Shown piece by piece: positions 23,394 to 30,675 of a DNA stretch of 64,000 nt. Made by a program: the position numbers and the translations under genes. Source of the DNA: Amycolatopsis sp. cg9. GTDB taxonomy: Bacteria > Actinomycetota > Actinomycetes > Mycobacteriales > Pseudonocardiaceae. Under the pieces are notes generated by a model that did no database searches, was not told the origin of the DNA, and saw only the letters and a program-made list of their open reading frames with translations. How positions within the stretch are numbered: position 1 is the first letter of the stretch; each line of letters begins with the position of its first letter. The stretch is taken from contig NZ_CP166850.1 in the NCBI RefSeq assembly GCF_041346945.1, positions 8,416,501 to 8,480,500 on the forward strand, written 5' to 3'.

Positions 23394-24863
23394 TCACCGC
23401 ACCGTCAGCCGGCCGGGCGACTCGACGAAGACCGCGATCTGGTCGGCCCCGACGACGAGGTTTTCGTCCAGCTCGAGCACGTCGGGCGAGGTGTCGCTCT
23501 CCCCGCCGGACCCCACCGCGTCGACGGCGTACGGGAACCGCATCAGGTGGAGGTCGCCGACATCGACGACACCGGGCTCCGCCATCATCGCCGCGGACAA
23601 CGCCGCGGCCCGCACCGGTTCCGCCAGCGAGAGCCCGTCGACGACCCCGCGCAGCCGGGCCGCCAGGCGCTGCTTGAGCGCCAGCGCGGCGGGGCTGAGG
23701 TTGCGGCTGGCGACCGACCCGGACGGCAGCGGCAGGCCCGAGGTCACCACGTCGGCCTGGACGGTGAAGAACACCTGCTCGGCCCGCACCACGTCGGGGA
23801 AGATCCCGACCGGGCGGACGTCCCGGATCGCCTGCTGCACGGCCGCGCGCAGCCCGGCCGCGCCGTCCCAGACCGCGGCTTCGGTCGGCGCGACGAGCAC
23901 GGTGACGAAGAACGGTGACGACAGGTCGCGGTCGGCCGCGAACAGCCGCTCGAAGAAGGCGAACTGGCCGAAGATCGACTGCGACAGGTCGAGCCCGCCC
24001 CAGCCGTCGCGCACCACGACCTGCCGCACGCCGGGGACCAGCGCCACCGTGGCCGCGATCGAGTCCGCCGTCCACAGCGACCGCGGCGCGGCGAGCAGCA
24101 GCGCCCGGTAGCGGTCGTCGTCGAACTGCCCGTTGCCGCCGGTCAGCGCCTGCGTGTGCTGCACGCGGACCAGGCCCTGGCCGATCGACGACGCCGTGGC
24201 GAGGAAGCCGGCCGCCACGTCGGCCGCGATCATCGCTTCGAGCTTCGCGTCGGCGACCTCCCACCGGTCGATCCGCTGCGGGTGCCCGCCGCCGGCGTCG
24301 GTGACGGCGGGGTCGAGGTTGCCCACCGGGCCCGGGTCGAAGCTCGTCACCGGCACGACGGCGGTGGTCACCCCGGTCGTGAACTGGACCGCGGCGGCCA
24401 GCGCGATGCGGTGCCCGCCCGGCGTCGACAGCCGGGAACCGCGCGGCAGCACCAGTTTCGGCACGCTCGACGGCAGGGCCTTCGCCAGCGTCAGCGTCAC
24501 GGAGCCGGTCGCGCTGAGGAACGGCCGGGTGATCCCGAGCTCCTCGCCGAGGTCGGACAGCGCGCGGCCGCGGGCCGTCGCGACGAAGCTGTCGTCGTAC
24601 TCCGCCGCCAGCGCGGCCCAGGTCCGCGCGTCCTCCAGCGCCGTGACCTCGAGGAGCTTGCGCACGACGCTGCCGCTCGAAAGGTCGATGGCGGGGTCGA
24701 TCAGCTGCTGCGCGAGCGCGATCTTCTCCGCCAGCAGGCGGGTGAACGGCTTGGGCAGGAACCCCGCGGGGGTCACGCCGAAGCCGGCGCTGCCGGTCGA
24801 CCGGGTGACCGTCTCGTCGACGGCCAGGACGTCGGTCAGGTCGATGCTGGTCTCGTCGCTCAC
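23394..24863 (-). CDS. Baseplate J/gp6-like protein of the contractile injection system
   Basis: 489 residues. The order of a helical N-terminus (FLPKPFTRLLAEKIALAQQL), the segment GRALSDLGEELGITRPFLSATGSVTL, a beta domain with PRGSRLSTPGGHRIAL and the later VPGVRQVVVRDGWGG is that of the baseplate J/gp6/Mu gp47 family. These proteins form the wedge ring that contacts the sheath and triggers contraction. Length is normal for the family in phage-like systems. The ATG overlaps the stop of the gp25-like gene (ATGA), the usual partner in baseplates. The acidic N-terminus (MSDETSIDLTD) has no export signal, consistent with assembly in the cytoplasm. Confidence 0.82.
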   Translation of the reverse strand: MSDETSIDLTDVLAVDETVTRSTGSAGFGVTPAGFLPKPFTRLLAEKIALAQQLIDPAIDLSSGSVVRKLLEVTALEDARTWAALAAEYDDSFVATARGRALSDLGEELGITRPFLSATGSVTLTLAKALPSSVPKLVLPRGSRLSTPGGHRIALAAAVQFTTGVTTAVVPVTSFDPGPVGNLDPAVTDAGGGHPQRIDRWEVADAKLEAMIAADVAAGFLATASSIGQGLVRVQHTQALTGGNGQFDDDRYRALLLAAPRSLWTADSIAATVALVPGVRQVVVRDGWGGLDLSQSIFGQFAFFERLFAADRDLSSPFFVTVLVAPTEAAVWDGAAGLRAAVQQAIRDVRPVGIFPDVVRAEQVFFTVQADVVTSGLPLPSGSVASRNLSPAALALKQRLAARLRGVVDGLSLAEPVRAAALSAAMMAEPGVVDVGDLHLMRFPYAVDAVGSGGESDTSPDVLELDENLVVGADQIAVFVESPGRLTVR

Positions 24864-25381
24864 GGGGCCACCTCCCCGAACGACGTGCCGGAGGCGAGGC
24901 CGCCGGTGTTCAAGGTGGCCGGGTCGCCGCTGACCGCCTCGAACGAGACGGTGACGTCGAGCCGTCGGGAAGCGACGTCGCCGGTGGGCGACGGCGCGGA
25001 CAGGTCGACCACGCGGCGCACCCGGGGATCGGCCGCGACCAGCTCGACCACCGCGCTGCGCAGGCCCTCCCGCGCCAGCACCGGGGACGTCTGGTCCACC
25101 ATCGGCGTCAGGCCGAGGAAGCCGAACCGCAGGTTGAACGGGTCGCTGCCGCGCAGCGTGGTCAGCCCGACCGCGAGGTCCTGGCAGAGGGCGTCCACGC
25201 CGTCGACGAGGTCGAGGTCGACGCCGGCGGAAGTGCTGCGCAGCACCAGGTCCCGTGCGGTGTCGGCGGGGTCGGTCAGGTCGGCGCGGACGCCGACGCC
25301 CAGCAGCGCGCGGCGGCGGGCGGCGGAGTCGTCGCCCGGCGCGGCGCCCGGGGGCGTCGGGGGTGGGGGCAGGGCTGTCAT
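24860..25381 (-). CDS. gp25/GPW-like baseplate wedge protein
   Basis: 173 residues. After a Pro-rich start, residues 30-165 follow the gp25/GPW layout: a strand-rich segment with DGVDALCQDLAVGLTTLRGSDPFN, then FGFLGLTPMV, EGLRSAVVELVAADPRVRRV and final strands with LDVTVSFEAVSGD. Members of this family sit at the base of the sheath and connect wedge to sheath. Order and tight coupling with the J-like gene are as in phage tails, pyocins and eCIS loci. The catalytic residues of lysozyme are not expected in this family and none are apparent. Confidence 0.75.
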   Translation of the reverse strand: MTALPPPPTPPGAAPGDDSAARRRALLGVGVRADLTDPADTARDLVLRSTSAGVDLDLVDGVDALCQDLAVGLTTLRGSDPFNLRFGFLGLTPMVDQTSPVLAREGLRSAVVELVAADPRVRRVVDLSAPSPTGDVASRRLDVTVSFEAVSGDPATLNTGGLASGTSFGEVAP

Positions 25382-25391
25382 CGGAACTCCT

Positions 25392-25724
25392 TCACGAGGC
25401 GGTGAGAACGGATTGCCCGGCGGCGAGCTTCACCGGCGTGGCCGCGGGCAGCGAGCTGGCGGACATCGAGTCGAGCAGGACCGGGGCGCCACCCACGGTC
25501 AACCGGGCGGCCCGGCCGGAATCCGGCGGCGCCGGCAGGGTGCTCACGCACTTCCCGGGCGGGATCGGTGCCTCGCACTGCAGGTACGGCTGCGTGAGCA
25601 AGCCGTCGAAGAGCACGACCTGGTCGCCGCCGACGGTCAACCGCCGGTCGGCGACCGCGGGCAGGGACACGGCGCCGTGGTGGTCGCACTCGGCCGAGCC
25701 GGATTCGGTGACGGGGAAGGCCAT
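25392..25724 (-). CDS. PAAR-like spike-tip protein
   Basis: 110 residues made of two similar halves, each pairing a Cys/His-containing turn with a strand ending in VGG: SAECDHHGAVSLP then RRLTVGGDQVVLFDG, and QCEAPIPPGKC then ARLTVGGAPVLLDS. This tandem pattern is that of PAAR-like proteins, small beta cones that sharpen the VgrG trimer, with Cys/His residues binding a metal. It lies immediately after the spike gene, sharing one base with its stop (TGATG). The match is by pattern, and the PAAR amino acids themselves are not literally present. Confidence 0.6.
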   Translation of the reverse strand: MAFPVTESGSAECDHHGAVSLPAVADRRLTVGGDQVVLFDGLLTQPYLQCEAPIPPGKCVSTLPAPPDSGRAARLTVGGAPVLLDSMSASSLPAATPVKLAAGQSVLTAS

Positions 25725-27733
25725 CAGCTCACGTCCATCGTGCCGCCGTCGAGCTGCACCCGGACGTCCTTGGTGTTCAGCTCGATCCGGTCCTCGGCGT
25801 CGAAGGTGATCGACTTCGCGCTGATCGTGACGCTGCCGTCGGCCTTCAGCACGATCCGCGCGGCCCCGTCGCCGGCCCGGCTCTCGATGAGCACGCTGCC
25901 GGCCCCGAACTCGTCGTCGGGTGACGGCCGGTCCGGGACGCGGGTGAGCGCGTCGGTCACGCGCAGCACGAACCGCGCGGTCTCGATGACGCGGGTGCCG
26001 TCCCCGTCGACCAGGTCGTGGCTCGCGAGGCCGTCGTCCGGGGCCTGCCGGTCCGGATCGCGCAGGTGCTCCCGGTCTTCGATCCCGACGGGCAGCGCCA
26101 GCCAGTAGTCCCCCGGCCGGGCGTCCGGGCCGGCGTCCGGCGGCCACAGCGCACCGACGTCGACGAAGTCCGCCGAGCTGCCGCCGACGTTCGCCAGCAC
26201 CACCCGGGTGCCCGGGTACCGCGGCAGCACGAGACCGTAGCTGCCCCACGCGAACGGCGTCACGTACGGCACCTGGGTCAGTTCCGCGTGTGCGTCGGCG
26301 GTGATCTTCGTGCGCTGCGCGGCCTGCGGCCGGCCGTCCGGCGCCGCGTCGGAGTGCCAGACCTCGCTGGTGTGCTTGGGCGTGTCCGGGGACACGGCGT
26401 GGTCGTGGATCACCGCGGGCCGCGACCGGGTCACCCCGAGCGTCCGCTCGATCCGGTCCCCGACGACGTCGCCGATGGTGCTCGCCGCGCCCTGCGCGCT
26501 GTCGGCGAACGGCACGCCGGACCGCCGCGCCCGCTGGGCGTCCTTCGCCGTGCCGGGCGTGACCTCGTCCCACCCGTCGTCCTCGCCGGCCAGCACGACC
26601 GCGCGGATCGTCGTGAGGAACCCCCGCTCCCGGGAGATCTCGTGGCGCACCTCGATGATCCGGCACACCGACGCGTCGGCGTCCGGGTCGGCGACCCCGG
26701 CCGGCAGGTTCGGCACCGACGTCAGCAGGGTCGCGCCGAGGCCCGGCGGCTCGGTGACGGCGAAGTCCTCCGGTGGCAGCACCGGCGAGACCAGATCGCC
26801 CGGTTTCAGGTCCGGACGGCCCAGCGCGGTCACGGCGAACGTGCGCCGCGGCGGCCGCGGGCCGAACAACCCCGGCGGGATCCGCGAATCCCGCGGCAGG
26901 TCCGCGCCGCGTTCGATGGCGAGCAGGCCGCTTTCGTCGTCCATCGGCCGCTCGCCGTCCAGCCGCGGGGTGGTCCCGTTCTCGGTCCACTTGCCCAGGT
27001 GCAGGGTCCCGTCGCGGATCACGGCCGTCTCCTGGCTGTAGAGGCCGAGCGCTCCCTGGACCTGCGTGCTCAGTTCGAGCATGGCGGCCAGCGCGGTCCC
27101 CGGCGGGACGGCGGCGTAGTCCGGCACCCCCGGGGTGGGCTGCGCCCGTCCCAGCCCGTGCCCGACCACGGGCACGGCGTCACCCGCGACGTTCTCGACG
27201 GCCACCTGGAGCCCGTTGGCGTCCGAGCGCGGGGCGAAGCAGCGGCCCTCGACCCGGCGCTCGGCCAGCCGGGCCACCACCCGTTCCCGGCCCTTCGCCA
27301 CCACGTCCATCCGCCGCTGACCGGGCCGCCGCCACAGCCGGTCCACCCGGAGCTCGGCGACCAGGCTGCCGTCCGGCGGGACCGGGGTGGTCGCCGAGAG
27401 CGGGTTGTCCAGCCCGGTGAACTTCGCGAGCCCGCCGAGCACCCCGGTCGGCGCGTCCTTCCACCACAGGTGCAGCGAGGCGTCCAGCGGGGTCCCGGGC
27501 GCGAGGCTGATCTTCCGGTAGTCCTCCGCCGTCATGCCTTCGACGACGACCTCGTAGCTGCCGCCGGTCAGGCCGGCCGGCAGCGCCGCGGTCACCGTGC
27601 CGGAATAGGTGTCGCTGCCGAGGGTGCACAGCTCGGTGCCGCGGACGCCGTGGCGGAACACGACGGCCCACGCCGGCACGGTGCCGGGCACGACTTCGTG
27701 GCCGCGGTCGAACGTGAAGCCCTTGAAGGCCAT
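25724..27733 (-). CDS. VgrG/gp27-gp5-like spike (baseplate assembly protein V type)
   Basis: 669 residues. The N-terminal 350 form a gp27-like hub (MAFKGFTFDRGHEVVPGTVP ...). A gp5-like OB fold follows near 480-530 (FAWGSYGLVLPRYPGTRVVL then DFVDVGALW), and the last 60 residues are a short beta-helical needle (RIVLKADGSVTISAKSITFD, RIELNTKDVRVQLDGG). Together these make the central spike that pierces the target membrane. The reading frame continues upstream but the ATG at 27733 follows AAGGAGATGTG and shares a base with the upstream stop. No effector domain is fused to the C-terminus, so cargo must be carried elsewhere. Confidence 0.8.
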   Translation of the reverse strand: MAFKGFTFDRGHEVVPGTVPAWAVVFRHGVRGTELCTLGSDTYSGTVTAALPAGLTGGSYEVVVEGMTAEDYRKISLAPGTPLDASLHLWWKDAPTGVLGGLAKFTGLDNPLSATTPVPPDGSLVAELRVDRLWRRPGQRRMDVVAKGRERVVARLAERRVEGRCFAPRSDANGLQVAVENVAGDAVPVVGHGLGRAQPTPGVPDYAAVPPGTALAAMLELSTQVQGALGLYSQETAVIRDGTLHLGKWTENGTTPRLDGERPMDDESGLLAIERGADLPRDSRIPPGLFGPRPPRRTFAVTALGRPDLKPGDLVSPVLPPEDFAVTEPPGLGATLLTSVPNLPAGVADPDADASVCRIIEVRHEISRERGFLTTIRAVVLAGEDDGWDEVTPGTAKDAQRARRSGVPFADSAQGAASTIGDVVGDRIERTLGVTRSRPAVIHDHAVSPDTPKHTSEVWHSDAAPDGRPQAAQRTKITADAHAELTQVPYVTPFAWGSYGLVLPRYPGTRVVLANVGGSSADFVDVGALWPPDAGPDARPGDYWLALPVGIEDREHLRDPDRQAPDDGLASHDLVDGDGTRVIETARFVLRVTDALTRVPDRPSPDDEFGAGSVLIESRAGDGAARIVLKADGSVTISAKSITFDAEDRIELNTKDVRVQLDGGTMDVS

Positions 27734-28278
27734 CACATCTCCTTTCCCAGCTGCGACAGCAGCACCGGGACACCGGGGTCGCCCACCGGGTGCGGCGGGC
27801 CGTCGTCCGGCGCCGGCGCGAGATCGCGCCAGCGCAGGGACAGCCGGCTGCCGAACCGGCCGGGGCTGCGCAGGGAGCCCGCGGTGAGCACGAGCTCGTC
27901 GACGATCACCTCGACGGCGGCCGTCCCCGGCGCGCCGGTCAGGCGGACCGGGACACCGGTCACCACCGGCACCGTCGCCCCGATCGCCCCGGTGACGACC
28001 AGGGTGAGCCGGGGCCACGCGGCGCCGTAGTCGCGGAAAGCGGTGCCGTCGGCCGGGTCCGCGGTGGTGAACACGACGGCGGACGGGTCGGCGGCGAGCA
28101 CCGCCCGCGCGACCCCGAGCGGCACCGCGAGCACGAGGGCGCGGGCGGCGTCGAGGTCGACGCGGACGGGCAGCCCGGCCGTCAGTTCCTGCCGCACCAC
28201 CCGGACCGCGGGGTCCGGTGGCGGCGCGGCGACGGCGGGCAGCAGGCGGGCGATCAGCGCGGGCAGGGTCCTGGACAT
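27733..28278 (-). CDS. Unrecognised CIS protein, 181 residues
   Basis: 181 residues with no transmembrane segment or signal. The N-terminal helix (RTLPALIARLLPAVAAPPPD) leads into a strand-rich domain including LPVRVDLDAARALVLAVPLG, VVFTTADPADGTAFRDYGAAWP and a C-terminal SRLSLRWRDL. It lies between a Dit/LysM-position protein and the spike, where contractile tails keep tube-baseplate connectors, so a hub adaptor role is the best guess. It shares one base with the spike start. No sequence family was recognised. Confidence 0.5.
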   Translation of the reverse strand: MSRTLPALIARLLPAVAAPPPDPAVRVVRQELTAGLPVRVDLDAARALVLAVPLGVARAVLAADPSAVVFTTADPADGTAFRDYGAAWPRLTLVVTGAIGATVPVVTGVPVRLTGAPGTAAVEVIVDELVLTAGSLRSPGRFGSRLSLRWRDLAPAPDDGPPHPVGDPGVPVLLSQLGKEM

Positions 28279-28291
28279 CGTCGGCGCCCCC

Positions 28292-28783
28292 TCAGACCGG
28301 CAGCGCGTCGGTCAGGGCGCCGACACCGATCGACGAGACGTCGAGCAGCTTCGCGAGGCTGCCCGGGCGCGGGAGGTGCAGCAGCCGCAACGCCACGTCG
28401 AGGGTGTCCCGCCGCTGCGCGCTCTGCGAAAACGTCAGCGACTGCACCGCGAGGTCCGTCCGGATGGTCGCGGTCGTGATCAGCACCAGGCCGCTCTGCG
28501 TGCCGCCGGTGATCCGGGAGAGCGCCGTGCCCTGCCTGCTGGACTCGGCGAGGTTCTCCAGCGCGACCTTCCAGGTGAAGCGCAACGGGCCGAGGAGGAC
28601 GGCGTTCAGCGACAGCGTGTCGTCGTGGCTGACCACCGCGACCCGCCGCCGGGTCCCGCCGACCTGCGGCACGAAGTACGCCGAGTCGATCGACAGCTGG
28701 GTCACCGCCCACAGCGGCACCGGCACGATGCCGTCGGACAGCACGGCGCTCGGCGTGTGCAGGTACGGTTCGAAAAAGCTCAT
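28292..28783 (-). CDS. Putative tube-baseplate connector (Dit/gp53-like position)
   Basis: 163 residues, predominantly beta. RRVAVVSHDDTLSLNAVLLG, then FTWKVALENLAES, then LVLITTATIRTDLAVQSLTF and TLDVALRLLHLPRPG resemble the pattern of connector proteins in phage tails (strand-turn-strand with an ordered TxxR/Q turn). That would place it between the inner tube and the spike. It starts in an ATGA overlap with the candidate nuclease gene. The start MSFFEPYLHTPSAVLSDGIV has no export signal. The resemblance is loose, and position carries most of the argument. Confidence 0.45.
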   Translation of the reverse strand: MSFFEPYLHTPSAVLSDGIVPVPLWAVTQLSIDSAYFVPQVGGTRRRVAVVSHDDTLSLNAVLLGPLRFTWKVALENLAESSRQGTALSRITGGTQSGLVLITTATIRTDLAVQSLTFSQSAQRRDTLDVALRLLHLPRPGSLAKLLDVSSIGVGALTDALPV

Positions 28784-30675
28784 CGTGTTTCCCCTCCGCG
28801 GGGCTCGGTGCCCGGCCTGCGCAGCCGTTCCTGGATCTCGGTGAACCGGGTGCGCAGGTCGGCGAAGTCGATCTTCATGTCCAGCAGGCGCTGCTGCAGG
28901 TAGCTCAGCTCACCACCGGCGTTCGTGATCACCCGCCGGACCCGGATGTCCGGGTCGTCGAGGATCGCGGCCGCCTTGGCCTGCCCTTCGGGCGTGGCGA
29001 GTTCCGCAGTGGACAGGCCCTTCAGCCGGTCCCGTGCCTTCGTCAGGCGGCCGACGGCGTCCGCCACCCCCGACGCTTCCCCGGTGAGCGGGTCCGGGAG
29101 GTCCTGCACGCGCTTGGTCAGTTCGACGACGTCCTTCTGGACGTTCTTGCCGATGTTCTCGACCAGGCTGCTCACCTCGCCGAGGCCGGACTGGGACAGC
29201 GTCTTGTTGTCGCAGAGCCAGATCTCCCGGCTGCCCTTGACGAGCACCATGAAGTCGGTGCCGCCCGCGGTGACGCCGATGTCCGGCGCCTTCAGCACGA
29301 GGACGTCCTTGCCGAGCTGGAACACCGCGGCGAATTCGCCCGCCATGCCGCGGACGTGCTTGCTCATGATCACGTCGCGGACGTAGACATCCAGCGGCAC
29401 CAGTGGTTTGCCTTCGGCCGCGTCCCGCACCGCCTTCTCCAGCCAGGCTCCGGAGAGCTCCAGCAGGTGACCGGGGTTGCGGGTGCCGAAGTCCCGCAGC
29501 AGCGCGGAACCCCGCAGCGCCTCGGCGACCTGCCCGGTCGGCGGCAGCCCGAGCGCGGCGACCTGGCGGTCGAGCTGCGCGGCCCGGGAGCGGGCGTCGG
29601 GCGAGCCGCCGACGCCGGCTTCCACCGCACGCCGCTCGGCCTCCCGCGCCCGGTTCAGCGCGATCAGCGCGCGTTCGAGGTCGGCCCGTTCGCCCGCACC
29701 GAGGCCGTTTTCCGCGGCGAACCGGTCCATTTCCGCCGTGCGCCACGGCACCGGAACGCCCTGCGCCTGGCCGGGCCGTTCCTCGCCGAGGGCCATGGCC
29801 CGCACGAATTCGGGGTCGACGGCCGCGACGCGGTCGAGCACCGCCCGCTCCCCCGTGGGCAGCACGTGGTAGGTGGCCTGCACCCGGGCGTCCGGCGGGC
29901 GGCTGCCGCGCAGGCCGCCACCGAGCGCGTACGCCGTGTCGGGCGTGCGTGTCATGCCGATCGCCTCCGTCACCTGGGCCACTTCCCGGTGCCCCAGTAC
30001 GCCGTTCAGTTCTTCCAGCACCCGGATCGTCGCCCCGGGCCTGCCGTCCAGCGCCGCGTCCACTGTGGACCGGCGCAGGTGCCGGGCGCGGCGGAGCGGC
30101 AGGCGCAACGGCTCGGGCAGCGCGTCGATCCGCTGGTTCAAACGCCGGGTCGCCCACCGCGGTCCATCCGCCGGCCGCGCCACCGGTTCCCTGGCGGGCG
30201 CCTGGGCTTCGAGGTCCGCGAACGGGTCCGGCACCGGCTCCGGCAGTGCTTCCGGCCGCGCTTCCGGCGTGCCGGGCAGTTCCGGGGCGGTGCGCAGCTG
30301 CCGCTGGGCCCAGAGGTCGGGCGGGAGCAGCTCCGAGCTCGTCTTGCGCAGCCGTTCCAGTGCCGAGCGCAGGCCCGCCAGCTCCTCGGTCCGCAGCTTC
30401 CGGCCGAAGGCCTTCCGGTAGTAGCCGTCCACCTCTTCGCGCAGCCGGCCGACCCGCTCGACCGCCGCGCCCATCTCGTTCACGTAGCGCTCGCCGAGGC
30501 GTTCGAGGGCCCGCAGCACCGACCGGTCGAGGTGTTCGCCGACCAGCTTTTCGGGGATTCCGGCCGCCTTCGAAATGTTCTCGACCGCGTCGCGCAGCCG
30601 CGGGAACTCCCGCACGCGCGCGCTCACCCTCGCCGCGGCCGCCGCGTCGACGACGACCCGGGCGCGGCCCGTCAC
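28780..30675 (-). CDS. Candidate CIS cargo/effector with C-terminal PD-(D/E)xK-like nuclease motif
   Basis: 631 residues starting at GTG 30675, in a GTGA overlap with the upstream gene. The first 120 residues are strongly helical and charged (likely coiled coil). Residues 120-190 are Pro/Ala/Glu-rich, 190-400 again helical. Near the C-terminus comes a nuclease-like block: Glu447 in MAGEFAAVF, Asp474 in AGGTDFMVLV and Asp489-x-Lys491 in IWLCDNKTL. The pattern E-x26-D-x14-DxK is that of PD-(D/E)xK enzymes. A helical tail follows (ELTKRVQDLPD...). Placement among structural genes, modular build and a terminal toxin-like domain make it a good candidate cargo. No immunity gene is evident beside it. 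Alternatively it could be a structural or tape-measure component. Confidence 0.5.
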   Translation of the reverse strand: MTGRARVVVDAAAAARVSARVREFPRLRDAVENISKAAGIPEKLVGEHLDRSVLRALERLGERYVNEMGAAVERVGRLREEVDGYYRKAFGRKLRTEELAGLRSALERLRKTSSELLPPDLWAQRQLRTAPELPGTPEARPEALPEPVPDPFADLEAQAPAREPVARPADGPRWATRRLNQRIDALPEPLRLPLRRARHLRRSTVDAALDGRPGATIRVLEELNGVLGHREVAQVTEAIGMTRTPDTAYALGGGLRGSRPPDARVQATYHVLPTGERAVLDRVAAVDPEFVRAMALGEERPGQAQGVPVPWRTAEMDRFAAENGLGAGERADLERALIALNRAREAERRAVEAGVGGSPDARSRAAQLDRQVAALGLPPTGQVAEALRGSALLRDFGTRNPGHLLELSGAWLEKAVRDAAEGKPLVPLDVYVRDVIMSKHVRGMAGEFAAVFQLGKDVLVLKAPDIGVTAGGTDFMVLVKGSREIWLCDNKTLSQSGLGEVSSLVENIGKNVQKDVVELTKRVQDLPDPLTGEASGVADAVGRLTKARDRLKGLSTAELATPEGQAKAAAILDDPDIRVRRVITNAGGELSYLQQRLLDMKIDFADLRTRFTEIQERLRRPGTEPRGGETR

